A stretch of DNA of 64,000 nt from Heliocidaris tuberculata (GCA_025618425.1 CM046844.1:16502920-16566919); one strand, 5' to 3'. Shown: positions 46,040 through 57,101, numbered from the stretch's first letter. Program-made: numbers and translations. Notes: generated by a model not told the origin, from the letters alone.

Positions 46040-46330
46040 ATGGTGAGGAGAACTTTAAAGAGGAGGTTGAGTTCTGGTAATAAGGTGAAAAAAATTATTT
46101 TATGTTAGTTTGGAAGGATATAACAGTAGAAATGTAGACTGCCTGACAGGGATTGCTGCTCTTCAAATGCCCTCATATTCGAAATATCACAAGAAACAAC
46201 TGAAAAGTTTGGACCAAGTTTTCATGTGCCACATGTGTGTGTAGTCCTGTATACCCATTTCTGTGTGTAGTGCATGCGATTTTCAGCAAGACATTCAATT
46301 TCTTTTCATTAATTCTGATCATTCTAAAAC
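46040..46330. repeat. Dispersed repeat (empty-site copy)
   Basis: Matches the flanks of the insertion at 21821-22197: GGTTGAGTTCTGGTAATAAGG, TTATTTTATGTTAGTTTGGAAG, CTTCAAATGCCCTCATATTCG and CCCATTTCTGTGTGTAGTGCATG. It shows one copy of TCAAATGCCC (46163-46172) where the other locus has two. Confidence 0.7.
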
Positions 46331-46835
46331 CTCACAGTTAGTGAAGGTATATATCTGTTCTTGTGCACTACACAATCAGCTTTTCCCAATTGCTTCTAGA
46401 CAGTTTCTATCACAATTGTAATTGCATCACCGGTACTCGAGTTATCTGTTTCTCAACTTGGTGCTTGAGGTTTGAGGGGGTGGGGACCATAAATGAAGTG
46501 AAGAATCAATGTAACAAGGTGCTTGATATCCTTTGGAGTGAGATATTTGCAAATAGCACATGCATGGAGAGTGTGAAGGCTGTGATGTGCAAATCTTAGT
46601 GGTTGACACCTGTGACACCACTGTCATGTTGCTCCTGGTATAATGAAAGTAATTTTGTTAAATCAAAATAACTTTTGTAAATATATTAGTAATGTGAAGG
46701 GATCGTCTTTTCTCCTTTCCTTCTTGTTCTGCTATTTAATTTTCTGAATTCTTTTACATCTTCTTCTTCTTTGTCCTCTTCTGTTTGTTTTTTTCTTGTT
46801 ACTTTGCCTCCTCTGTTTTTGTTCTTTTTCTTCTT

Positions 46836-46907
46836 GGCCCCCGTAACAAAGGTTTGCAATCAATTGCAAATCTGAAACAATGATTCTGATTGGTCAATGT
46901 GTTACGG
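46836..46907. repeat. GGCCCCGTAACA MITE, half copy
   Basis: GGCCCCCGTAACAAAGGTTTGCAATC with CTGATTGGTCAATG, then GTTACGG. It sits in a long CTT/TTC-rich tract (46700-47040). Confidence 0.65.
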
Positions 46908-48180
46908 TGCAGCTTGTTCTTGTTCCTTTTTGTTGTTATTCTTGTTCTTCTTTCTCCTCTGGTCATTTTCTTCTTTATTAATGTTCTTATTCTTGCTTCT
47001 TGTTCTTTCTTTCATTTTTTCTTCTTGTTCTTTTTCTTTCAGGAAACATTACCTCTGACTCCTGACAGTGCAGTGTAGTGTGGCATTTGTATATAGAGTT
47101 AGAATGGTATTCATATGTCATTTGTATTCTTACAGATACCATAGTTGCTATCGGAATTCCAGGAATTAGAGTCATCCGCTAAGTTCGAATTTTGAACCGA
47201 GGGAAAGGAGCAGGAAAAGTGTGGTAATATTTGATTTTTCTGCCTGCGTTATTTATATCTATATATAATTGTTTTTAGAGATCCCATTCTAACAATATGG
47301 TAATTGTTAAATATCAAAATTTTAAGTTGTAGAACGAGCGAGTGGCAAGCGCGATGAGAAGTGAGATGCCAAAAGTCAAAACCGATGGCGATGCTCGCGC
47401 TAAAGTTCGGGGTCTGCCAATGGCCTGGCTAGCCTGGAAGTAAAAAAAAAAAAAAAAAAAAAGTCTTCAAAGAGCCTTCCAGGCTACCCATGGCTACAAT
47501 TTTATGTAGTTTGGATAGAGAATTGTCAATAGATCTATGTGCTCCTGTGGGCGGCCGGTCCCCTGTCATGCCTGTGGTGAGCAGCCGGCGGTGAATAAAA
47601 AATGAAAAAAAAAAAAAATTTTTTGATATCCCTTCAAAAATTACCCTGGACAGTCTCAGGTAGGTTCTATTGCACCAAAAAACATACTCAGCCAAAGCAG
47701 TAAGTATCCTGAATCTCGCTCAACATCATGAGAAATTTAGTGAAGTATCAGCGACACTTTCATGGTGGAGAAACTGAATTGTAGGTTTAGTCGAGAACCA
47801 CAGAGCTCTTAGCGGAGCTCACCAGCCCTTTTCAGGGCTCTTATTCCTTGAAAGAATTACATGGTGTAACCCTGAAAAAAACTAAACCTACAATTCAGTT
47901 TCTCCACCATGAAAGTGTCGCTGATACTTCACTAAATACCGGCTCTAAGGGGAGCAATCATTCAGCGGAAAATCTGGCCCTTGTTCTTTATTCAGAGAAA
48001 ACAATGGCACCGTCCGGTGCTTTCTCTGTTTAGAGGAATTATAGCGCCATCAGTGACCAGAATGAGAATGCAGCCGTGAATAGAATTCGCGGCCGGGCAT
48101 TTCCGATTGGCGCCAATCAGGCTGTGAATCGGATCCCTCCGTAGGCAATAAATAGCCTCCACTGGGCAGTGTTCTAGTCA

Positions 48181-48224
48181 TTCTCCTGATGACGATCAGA
48201 GCATACTGATCGAAACGTCGAGAA
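48181..48224 (+). ncRNA. Hammerhead-ribozyme-like motif 1
   Basis: Stem I TTCTC (48181-48185) with GAGAA (48220-48224); core CTGATGA (48186-48192); stem II GATCAG/CTGATC (48194-48199, 48206-48211) closed by AGCATA; GAAA (48212-48215); a two-pair loopless stem III (AC/GT); cleavage expected after C48219. One extra C (48193) lies between the core and stem II, a departure from the minimal consensus. Minimal stem III suggests action as a dimer. Confidence 0.65.
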
Positions 48225-48602
48225 CCACAGAGCTCTTAGCGGAGCTCACCAGCCCTTTTCAGGGCTCTTATTCCTTGAAAGAATTACATGGTGTAACCCT
48301 GAAAAAACTAAACCTACAATTCAGTTTCTCCACCATGAAAGTGTCGCTGATACTTCACTAAATACCGGCTCTAAGGGGAGCAATCATTCAGCGGAAAATC
48401 TGGCCCTTGTTCTTTATTCAGAGAAAACAATGGCACCGTCCGGTGCTTTCTCTGTTTAGAGGAATTATAGCGCCATCAGTGACCAGAATGAGAATGCAGC
48501 CGTGAATAGAATTCGCGGGCATTTCCGATTGGCGCCAATCAGGCTGTGAATCGGATCCCTCCGTAGGCAATAAATAGCCTCCACTGGGCAGTGTTCTAGT
48601 CA

Positions 48603-48646
48603 TTCTCCTGATGACGATCAGAGCATACTGATCGAAACGTCGAGAA
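48603..48646 (+). ncRNA. Hammerhead-ribozyme-like motif 2
   Basis: Identical to motif 1: TTCTC 48603-48607, CTGATGA 48608-48614, GAAA 48634-48637, expected cut after C48641, GAGAA 48642-48646. Confidence 0.65.
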
Positions 48647-49024
48647 CCACAGAGCTCTTAGCGGAGCTCACTAGCCCTTTTCAGGGCTCTTATTCCTTGA
48701 AAGAATTACATGGTGTAACCCTGAAAAAACTAAACCTACAATTCAGTTTCTCCACCATGAAAGTGTCGCTGATACTTCACTAAATACCGGCTCTAAGGGG
48801 AGCAATCATTCAGCGGAAAATCTGGCCCTTGTTCTTTATTCAGAGAAAACAATGGCACCGTCCGGTGCTTTCTCTGTTTAGAGGAATTATAGCGCCATCA
48901 GTGACCAGAATGAGAATGCAGCCATGAATAGAATTCGCGGGCATTTCCGATTGGCGCCAATCAGGCTGTGAATCGGATCCCTCCGTAGGCAATAAATAGC
49001 CTCCACTGGGCAGTGTTCTAGTCA

Positions 49025-49068
49025 TTCTCCTGATGACGATCAGAGCATACTGATCGAAACGTCGAGAA
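49025..49068 (+). ncRNA. Hammerhead-ribozyme-like motif 3
   Basis: Identical core to motifs 1 and 2: TTCTC 49025-49029, CTGATGA 49030-49036, expected cut after C49063, GAGAA 49064-49068. Confidence 0.65.
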
Positions 49069-49175
49069 CCACAAAGCTCTTAGCGGAGCTCACCAGCCCT
49101 TTTCAGGGCTCTTATTCCTTGAAAGAATTACATGGTGTAACCCTGAAAAAACTAAACCTACAATTCATGAGAAAT

Positions 49176-50100
49176 GTACGCCACCAGTCATCAGGTCATC
49201 GACAAAAAAATTGCAGTTTCTTAACTTTTAAGTTAAGAGACTATGACATACTTAAACCAATACTTAAACTTTATTTGTTCAATTTGATGTGTAATTTGAT
49301 GTTTATTTAAGAGAATGTAGTTGATGGTCCATGTTTTGCTTCAGAAATTTTTATTTACACTACCACAGGGAAAGCTGCATGGGGGTGGCCGCTCACCAGC
49401 ACATGACCAGTGCCATTTTTCTGAGTGGGTCTGGTGAGCAGCCACCCTGTGTAAAACGTGTACAAAATGCAGGTTTTTGTAGGAAATTGTAGTCTGCTTT
49501 CATTTTTTGGTCATGGCGTTTGATAGATCATCATGTTTGACAGATTTTATGGGTTTCAACAGAATATTATTAATTTTTATAAAGTATTGGAATGTAATGT
49601 ATGAAATGTGATATTAATTTTCTTTCACTTAGTCACAAATATGATGCTGAATGCCCGACATATCATGGGCGGCTGCTCACAGGGGTAGAGGCGGCCGCAC
49701 ACAGGACCCCTAGCACCGTTTTGAAAAATGGACACTACTGACCACGTTATTGGTCAATAATTTTAATTTTGCCTTCTATTTACTTTAGTAAGCATGGTAA
49801 GCAAGTATTTGGACTATGAATTGATTGTATTGAATTACACATGTATGTGCGAGTCTTTGATTGATAAATCAGCAAATTCCCTTTAAGCGGCTGCACACCA
49901 GAGCCTTTACTCTAGGCCTAATCAATAATCAATAATCTAGTCAATAATCTAGATCTGTATTATAGATCTAGATTCTATCGCCTATCGGATGCGGGCTAAC
50001 TCGGCACTAGGGCAAACTCGGCCTTGGCGGAAAATCGCCGCGGAGTGAGCCCAGAGAGTTAAAGTGATCGCAAACACTTTGTGTAGAATTTCGCATTTAG
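49176..50100. other. Intergenic, no gene recognised
   Basis: A short imperfect inverted repeat GGGTGGCCGCTCACCAG / CTGGTGAGCAGCCACCC brackets 49383-49447 and could fold into a stem. Otherwise A+T-rich with no exon. Confidence 0.4.
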
Positions 50101-50101
50101 A

Positions 50102-50490
50102 CTAATTATGGTAGTGGATCCAGTGTCCGAACACTTTTCAGAAAATCAACGATAGCAAATAAAATATCAAACGAATATCTGTCAAACTTACATAATGAAT
50201 GCTCAAAGTCCTACAGAAAAAGAAGTTGATGGAATTTTAAAAAGACAACCTAGATTTAATACGATATTCCCTTCCGAGTGAACCCCTTCCCAAGGACGCG
50301 GCGTTTTGGTCCCTTGAAAAAGGTACTGTATTTCCGAACGTGTGAAACCTATGGGAAAAAGACACAACCTTTGTTTCAATAGTGTGGTTTTCATACGCGT
50401 AATCCCACGCGTATGAAAACCCATTTTAGGCGCTTAACTGTACACGTTCGGTAATAGTAATACAATCTGTTTGGAATTACAATCCTTGAC
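50102..50490. mobile_element. Half copy of the 4696-5719 foldback element
   Basis: From GATCCAGTGTCCGAACACTT through GAAAATCAACGATAGCAAAT and CGCGTAATCCCACGCGTATG to GGAATTACAATCCTTGA, closely matching 5360-5720. The left arm is missing. Confidence 0.75.
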
Positions 50491-50873
50491 TGTACACATT
50501 TCAAAACACTTAGACTCAAATTATTTGACATCAATGTGTAAAATGATTAGCAAAGAAGTAATGTTGACAATTTCAAGAAGTAAAATTATGCAAAACATGA
50601 AATTTAAGGCTAAAAAGTGGTACGTTGCGTAGCGTGGACTTTAACTCTTGAAACAGTCACCGCGCAGTGCCGAGTTAGCCCGACCCCCATCTATCTACTA
50701 ATCTAGACTCTAGATGATATTAACATTTAATTCAGATCACATTTTAATAATATGATGAATTTGCCCCAAAAATTGTGCCATTTTTTCCCCTGAATCAGCA
50801 CGTTTTTAAGCTGACACTTTTCAGTGTGACTTCGGACACCCTACTACTACTAGATCATCAATCATCTTACAGA

Positions 50874-51390
50874 CCGAAAATTCTGTCTCTCGTTCGTTAG
50901 CTCTTCATTTAGAGACAGAAACGGTCGTATCACTCTGCTGTGCAAACCGAATATATTCAAGGATTGTATTACCGAACGTAGACCGAAAAATTCTGTCTCT
51001 CGTTCGTTAGCTCTTCACTTAGAGACAGAACCACAGAAACGGTTGTATCACTCTGCTGTGCAAACCGACTACGCGCCAACGAGTAGCTGGAAAAATCACA
51101 ATAATTTGATTTTTCCTCATATCTAGATCTACAAATTATTATTGAATTGGTTAGGCCTAGGCTCTACTATTTAAGGAATCGGCGCAACTTACCAATTTGA
51201 CTGAATAATCCGTTTAAAGCTCCTTTTTCAGGTAATTCAAGGTCCAACGTATTCTCCGTTTGAAAATCTTGCAGCCGTATTCAAACTGTTATTAGTGTGT
51301 AAGTCAATGTGTATTTGGTTTGCACAGTAGAGTGATATGACCGTTTCTGTCTCTAAGTGAAGCGCTAACGAACGAGAATTTTCGGTCTAC
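50874..51390. mobile_element. Diverged copy of the MULE-like element
   Basis: TACAGACCGAAAATTCTGTC at the left and GAACGAGAATTTTCGGTCTA at the right, with TAGGCCTAGGCTCTACTATT and CTTTTTCAGGTAATTCAAGG inside as at 3405-4010. The left terminus is duplicated (50874 and 50980). It lacks the solo LTR. Confidence 0.7.
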
Positions 51391-51399
51391 TTGGAACCA

Positions 51400-51781
51400 T
51401 GAAAATTACCTTGTTATATCAGGAATCTCTTTATATCAGAGTAAAAAAACAAAAGAATATAGAGAGAGACCTGGGACCATCAAAATTACCTTGTTATATC
51501 AGGAATTTTGTTTTATCGTAGCTCTTTATCAAGTTTCCACTGTACATAGATCTAAGCCTAGATCTACTTTTATTGATTCTAAGCAGGGAATTAGGATAAC
51601 TTACAATTTCTCTCAGGCAGTCATGCCTGCCAGAAACCCCACAATACCTTGTTATCTGGATGTCCGGAGAAAAGTCAGAAAGCCAGTGACCTTAGACTTT
51701 CCCTGTTTACTTTCGCTTGAACCAGAGCCTGTCTGACGTGGATGCAAGTATGCAATGTGTGACCCGTTCCATCCTCCAGCT
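51400..51781 (+). other. RNF207 5' region / possible UTR exon
   Basis: ATTACCTTGTTATATCAGGAAT is repeated at about 51406 and 51484. A possible acceptor (TTTCTCTCAG) lies near 51618, so a 5' UTR exon could run from there into the start codon. An in-frame ATG at 51755 would add nine residues (MCDPFHPPA). Confidence 0.35.
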
Positions 51782-51972
51782 ATGTCCGGTGAGATCTTTC
51801 AGCCCCTAGAGACCTTCGAGGAGCAGGTGGAGTCTGGGCGGGGCCCTCTGACCTGCCGCCTTTGCACCCAGCAGTATGAGGACCCCCGCATCCTCAATTG
51901 CCATCATGTCTTCTGCGGGAACTGCCTGCGTGGTAGGGCTGTTGATGGGTTCATGACGTGTCCTCTATGTGG
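51782..51972 (+). CDS. RNF207: RNF207 coding exon 1 (RING finger)
   Basis: ATG 51782 chosen because MSGEIFQPLE matches the MSG.IF.PLE start of vertebrate RNF207. RING ligands C25, C28, C40, H42, C45, C48, C60 and C63 are all present in C3HC4 spacing. Ends TGTGG|GTAAGT in phase 2. The 15 bases after it begin a TAGTGGTAGG-rich intron. Confidence 0.9.
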
Positions 51973-52034
51973 GTAAGTAGTGGTAGGATGGGTGGTATAA
52001 GTAGTGGTAGGGGTAAGAACTCATAGGTTACGAT

Positions 52035-52165
52035 GTTAGGCTGTGCACCAAGCAATAGGAGGACCCCCTCATCTTCAACTGCCATCGTATCTTCTGCAGG
52101 AACTGCCTGTATTTGAGGGCTTTGGGTGGTTTTATGACATGTCCTTTACATGCTCATGTAAGTGG
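52035..52165 (+). pseudogene. Decayed tandem copy 1 of the RNF207 RING exon
   Basis: GCACCAAGCAATAGGAGGACC, then AACTGCCATCGTATCTTCTGCAG and GGTTTTATGACATGTCCTTTAC parallel the RING exon about 188 bp upstream. The Gln codon is now TAG, several ligand cysteines are lost, and the donor is shifted, so it is non-functional. Confidence 0.8.
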
Positions 52166-52244
52166 GTAAGTAGTGGTATTATGAATGATATAAGAAGTGG
52201 TAGGATGAATGGTATGAAGGAAGTGACTAAATAGGTTAAGATGT

Positions 52245-52345
52245 TAGGCTCTGCACCTAGCAGTATGAGGACCCCGCATCCGCATTTACGACCATACTGC
52301 AGGAACTACCTGCAATGGAGAGCTGTGAATAACTAGCAATGGGAA
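52245..52345 (+). pseudogene. Decayed tandem copy 2 of the RNF207 RING exon
   Basis: CTCTGCACCTAGCAGTATGAGGACC and CTGCAGGAACTACCTGCAATGGAGAGCTG are recognisable; frames are broken. The tail is interrupted by the hAT-type element at 52360. Confidence 0.75.
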
Positions 52346-52359
52346 AGTAGAGGTAGCAG

Positions 52360-54221
52360 TAGTCGTGGGAGTTTCGGGTATTTTTTCAATTCGGGAACCC
52401 GACTATTTTTCGGGCGGGTTCCCGGTTACCCGAAAATGATATAACACGAATTACAAGCCAATATTTACCCCTAAGAAGCTACAAACACTGTGGGAAAACT
52501 CCTTTGTGTTTGGCAACTGAAATAAACCATTCAAGGAAAAAACAAAAGCAAAAACAACAACAACAACAAAACAGGCGGAGGAAATCGTGTGGGCGCAAGA
52601 CAGGATAGGCATAAGCCGCCTAAATCTAATCTGTAGAAATTGTCTACCGTCTAATCATGCCAGCGCGCCAGCGCCTTAGGTAGTCACGCGCGGTCAACAG
52701 TCCCTCGCACATGTTTATCCAAAATACATGAATGTACATGTATGTACTTATAAAAAAGGAAGGGGAATACAAAGAAATCTTATGAAGAAAAACTCGTTTG
52801 AGACGATGATCATGATGATTCTTAATAATTTTGTACGGGCAGCTCTTGGGAATTTTGACATCGTGATCGTAGAGATCGAGTCACTTACTCACTTTGTACA
52901 CAAACTTCACTGTTCACACGGAGTATTGATTTGACTGGCGAAAATGGCGAGCTTTCTGTAGTATCTACACTCCTCATACTCTAATTATACACATTGCGAG
53001 TCCTCACGCACGCGGTCATCGTCTCACCGACAGTTTCATTCTCAACGTGTGATCAACCCGCCAATTATTGAAATTCACACACACGTACCACTACTAGTAC
53101 ACATAAAATCATCAATACATGCCGGGTCCTCTCTCTTCGCCAGTAGCACCATTGATATCATCATCGATCATCATAATCATCAAAGACATCATCATCATAT
53201 CATCATTATCAAGATAATAACATCATCAAAACAATTATCTTCATCAGACATCAAATATCATCATTCATCAAACTCATCATTCATCAAAAAAAATCATCAA
53301 GCCAACATTTTCTTCTCTGTCCGACTGCAACTTCATCCTTTAACACACACATGCGGTTCCCTTTTGAAATTCGATCTGTTTATACAAAGCGCCTTTCCGC
53401 CCGATGCTGCCGCGGTATATGAAAGGAAAAAAAAAAAAGAAAAAAAAAAGGCGCATACCTTCATTGGCTGGCTGGCATATGACTTGTCATGACTTGTTAT
53501 TAACGGACCGCTCATGAAATGACGTCACAAGCCCAATTTTATGAATGAAAATGTTAATCGCGTGCACTGTAGACATCCTTTGCTTCTCATAGCCTTGCTT
53601 TTCACTTTCGCATGAACAGTGAAGGATATTATTTTGGATATATCGTTCATGTACTCTTAATCTGATTTCAGTAATTGGTAACTTCTTTGCTAAAGTTTCA
53701 GGATATTGTGACAGTGTCAGATCGTGATCGTCGATGTTAAAAATACCTGTTTAATAGTGTACGAGTTGTGAGATGCCACGTGCGAGTGTGGAGCGACTGT
53801 TGAATATGCATGAGTTTGTAAACTTTACGCCCGTTAATCGCTCATAGACTTATCGTTCACTGCAAAGAAGGGGGAAGGGCACTAAATGCAAATTATGTCA
53901 TGGGTTCAATGAACCAATGAGCAGTCTCCGAATAGCGGCAGTGAGCTTTGCTCTCTGTGTATACGAATGTGTAAGGTTATGTTTCACAGTGAGTTGAACG
54001 AATCAAAAGCGCATCACTGCAATGGTGCGCTAGAGCACTACATGGATTTTTTTTACATGTAAATAGTAAATGGCTGTTCGACGTTCATCTACCGCCTTGT
54101 CATGTACATACATAGGTGATAATTAAATACTCATTTTCGGGTATCGGTTATCTAATATTTTGACCCGGGTCCCGAGGCTCTCGGGCGGGACTCGGGTACC
54201 CGGTTTTTAGTCCTAGCTCTA
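52360..54221. mobile_element. hAT-type non-autonomous element, RNF207 intron 1
   Basis: Flanked by a perfect 8-bp duplication GGTAGCAG (52352-52359, 54222-54229). Ends are TAGTCGTGGGAG and GTCCTAGCTCTA, with GGGTA.../CCCGGG-rich subterminal words at both sides (CGGGTTCCCGGTTACCCG; CGGGACTCGGGTACCCG). Interior has ATCATC-rich DNA near 53150-53310 and no transposase. Confidence 0.78.
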
Positions 54222-54229
54222 GGTAGCAG

Positions 54230-55073
54230 GACTAGTGGTAGGCCAAGAAATGCTAGGTTGTTCAAGAATAAAGTGCTAGATGACCATACTGCGGGACGGG
54301 CGTCGGATTGGTGGGGGGGGGGGGGGGGGGGGCTAGACAGCCTAATAGTACCTTTCATTATTTTTTTTAACGCCTCTGCATTACCAGCTTCTCTATGGTT
54401 GCATGAAGTAGGGAAAAAGAAGTCTGATCGTGTAATACCGTTTGTATTTCATTGTTTGGAAGATTTCATTTCCAGAGTTTTGCATCATTTTTCCTTGTTT
54501 TATTTTACACCTCCAGATTTATTGGGGGGGGGGGGGGCAAAAGGATATGTTTGCCCTCCCTGTATTTTCGGGGGGGGGGGGGACTGCCCCCTGCCACCCC
54601 ATAATCAATGCCCCTGCATTGGAGAGCTGAGGATAGCTTTATGGAAAAGTAGTGAGTTGGTCTATGTAGAATATACAAGGTGCTTAACTATTTATGCTCA
54701 TGCGCCTTCAGCACCCATTGCCTTGGAATCTATACACTTAGAACAGTTTTATTGTGGTATTATAGTTATTTCTTATATATGACCAGCACTTAATGTAAGT
54801 GATAGTAGGGTAAGAAATGGTTGGGTAAGTGGGTACAATTCAGTAGGAAAGTGATGATAATGTAAGTAGTGGTATGACAAGAAGTGGTTTTGTAAGTGGT
54901 AGCATATATGTAGTTGGGGGAAGAAATGCAGTAAGATGTGAAGCAGATGGGTTGATAGTAAATGAAAATTTTCATTCCGTGAGGAGTAGGAGGAGTAGGA
55001 GGAGTAGGGGGGGGGGGGAGACCCAAGGGTTAGAGTTTGTTTTCCCCTTCCAAGCACAGATGACGCTGAATAC
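54230..55073. other. RNF207 intron 1, middle part
   Basis: Poly-G runs at 54313, 54524, 54571 and 55008 and a tandem GTAAGTAGTGGTA-like minisatellite near 54785-54920 that continues the intron sequence following each RING-exon copy. GGAGAGCTGAGGATAGC near 54622 may be a further tail of a RING-exon copy. Confidence 0.45.
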
Positions 55074-55606
55074 TTAAGGGAAAGCCTACTATGATTTCAA
55101 GTTGGTTTTAAAAGAAGCAGACAAATTGAAGAAATAGATCAATGAAAGTTTGAGCAAAATCCAATAAGAAATTAGAAATTTATGAATTTTTGAAGTTGTA
55201 ATCAATCAAACACAAATTGGTAACTCCGTGACGTATCTTGTGAGCTCCTCTCCCATTTGCTCCATACACAAAAGAAGTTTTGGATGGGGGAATAGATTGG
55301 TATCATACAGGTTTTGTGTAAAAGCATAAGTGAAATGATTATATCTAGGGTGTATGTATGATAAAATATTTTCTTTTAGAGAAAATGGAAATTCACAATT
55401 TTTTTTCAGTACAGGGCAAATGGGAGAGGAGCTTGCAAGATACGTCACGGAGTTGCCAATTTGGGTATGATTGAATACAACTACAAAACTACGTAACTTC
55501 CTTATTTCTTTAATATTGGATTTTGCCCAGACTTTCATTGATCTGTTTCTTTAATTTTTCCACTTCTTTTAAAACCATGTTGATATCAGGGTGGACTTCC
55601 CCTTGA
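55074..55606. repeat. ~530-bp MITE, RNF207 intron 1
   Basis: TTAAGGGAAAGCCTACTATG at the left and CAGGGTGGACTTCCCCTTGAA at the right are imperfect inverted ends; the arms repeat TCAATGAAAGTTTG / CAGACTTTCATTGAT and CCATTTGCTCC / GCAAATGGGAG. Related to 2460-2980. Confidence 0.7.
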
Positions 55607-55767
55607 ATGATAATGATAATGATGATGAAACCATCTTTTGTTATGATAATCTATCTATGTGAAGTTTAACATAGTTTTCAGAACACTGCTCCTTAATTCT
55701 TTACAATAAAACTTCATTCTAAACTTTATCCAGTGTTCAACAAAAGCTGTGATACTTATCCCAACAG

Positions 55768-55879
55768 GACCCGTAGCTTTATTACAAATGGCTCTAACCT
55801 GCCGCCAGCTGACCCTGTCATCAACTTCCTTCTCAAATCATCTGAACAGGAGAGGGCGCTGTGTGCCAATTGTGACACT
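55768..55879 (+). CDS. RNF207: RNF207 coding exon 2
   Basis: Acceptor CCCAACAG|GACCCG, donor GACACT|GTAAGT, phase 2 in and 0 out. Encodes NLPPADPVINFLLKSS then ALCANCDT, the first Cys pair of the B-box. A nearer upstream AG (55731) would give a stop and was rejected. Confidence 0.87.
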
Positions 55880-56423
55880 GTAAGTACCAACCCATTAAAT
55901 TTGAGTTTGGTTATTTTGTTTCAGTTATGCATAAAAAAAGTAGCAATTTATATTACACTTTTTTGAAAATGAATAATACGGATGCTGAATTACATCATGA
56001 TTTAAAGAGGTAAAACCAAGGTGGTTTATAGGGTTATTTACCATTATGATAGGAGAACAAATTCAGTGCAATAAGTAGTGAAAAACCTGTACTGCTTCTT
56101 GTTGAAAAAATTGAATAACAGTGTATTCTCTTTCCGGCATTTGTTGTACCGTTCTTTGTCCGCTATATTTGTGATGAATTTCCAGAGTACTTTTTGTCTG
56201 AAATTGTAGACAGACTGATGATGATATGAGAAAGAGGGATTTCTATCCAATCATGTGTAGTAAAACTTAGTAAATAAGCACATTGTTCCATTCCACAACT
56301 TGATGTGGCATCGCTGTCTACAGAATGGATACCGGAACGATTATACACCCATTTTAAATCTTTATATTGAAAACAGACTTTTTAGGAGATTTAAGCATGA
56401 CTCGCAATGCTCTTTTCTTTCAG

Positions 56424-56568
56424 ATGCAAGCCTCCATGTTCTTTTGCAATACATGTAACCAGGCTCTGTGTGCTACGTGCAAAGAGGAAACTCATATGGC
56501 AAAGATGTTTGCATCCCATCAGCTTGTGTCTCTCAAGAAACGTACCAAGGAGCAGCATAGAAAATGTG
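56424..56568 (+). CDS. RNF207: RNF207 coding exon 3 (B-box)
   Basis: Acceptor TTTCTTTCAG|ATGCAA, donor AAATGTG|GTATGT, phase 0 in and 1 out. Encodes FFCNTCNQALCATCKEETHM and AKMFASHQLVSL, close to FCNTCGQPLCARCRDETH of vertebrates. Confidence 0.92.
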
Positions 56569-56779
56569 GTATGTGGGCAAGCACATAGATTATGAAGTTC
56601 AATTTACAATCTAGTTTAAAGTTACATAGTCTTGGGTTCTCATGGGGAATGTGATACCATCTGGGTGTTTACCCAATAACAGGTTTTGTCAATCACCCAG
56701 AATGGACTGCAGTTTTATGACCAACACCCCTTATGTAATGGTCTGCATTTTCCACCCATCGCCCCATATAGTAAAGTCA

Positions 56780-57101
56780 TTGGCCCGTATTCTCGAAAGG
56801 TGCCTAACTTTAAGCCCCCGCCTAAGTGTGTAGATTTAGGCCACTGAATTATGGAGAGCCAAATGTCACCCACTCTTAATCCTACAAAATCACCATAGAC
56901 TTGTTTTAGTTCTGGAACTAAATGCATTTATACAAAAACCTCATGACAGAATTGATCTCTAATGCTCATTTCATGCTAGAAAAAAATTTTGTTTCTTTAT
57001 TTTGTTACATGAATATAGTAATTTATATGGGACTTAGGGGTTGACGAATGGCCTTCCATAAGCCAGGCTTAACTCTGGCCACTTTCGAGAATACGGGCCA
57101 A
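56780..57101. repeat. ~320-bp MITE (TTGGCCCGTATTCTCGAAAG ends)
   Basis: TTGGCCCGTATTCTCGAAAG at the left is the exact complement of CTTTCGAGAATACGGGCCAA at the right. RNF207 intron 3; non-coding. Confidence 0.85.

Larger units (their letters stand above)
47737..49164 (+). mobile_element. Retrozyme/Penelope-like tandem array with hammerhead ribozymes
   Basis: Flanked by a perfect 11-bp duplication TCATGAGAAAT (47726-47736, 49165-49175). It opens with a 54-bp inverted piece of the unit (47737-47790), then tandem units start at 47793, 48220, 48642 and 49064 (427, 422 and 422 bp; the last is truncated after about 100 bp). Each unit junction is GTC then GAGAACC, exactly where the hammerhead-like fold would cut. 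Tandem terminal repeats preceded by an inverted fragment are typical of Penelope-like elements, and hammerhead-bearing tandem monomers without a polymerase define retrozymes. No reverse transcriptase or other protein is encoded. The first unit has a 4-5 bp insertion (GCGGCCGGG for GCGGG). Confidence 0.75.

Noticed and set aside
48418..49025. Two identical 61-codon minus-strand frames
   Set aside because: They are repeats of the retrozyme-like unit, not conserved protein.
53049..53492. 147-codon His/Ile-rich frame
   Set aside because: Produced by ATCATC repeats inside the hAT-type element.
55731..55767. Alternative upstream acceptor for RNF207 exon 2
   Set aside because: Joining exon 1 there gives an immediate TGA; the acceptor at 55767 keeps the frame.
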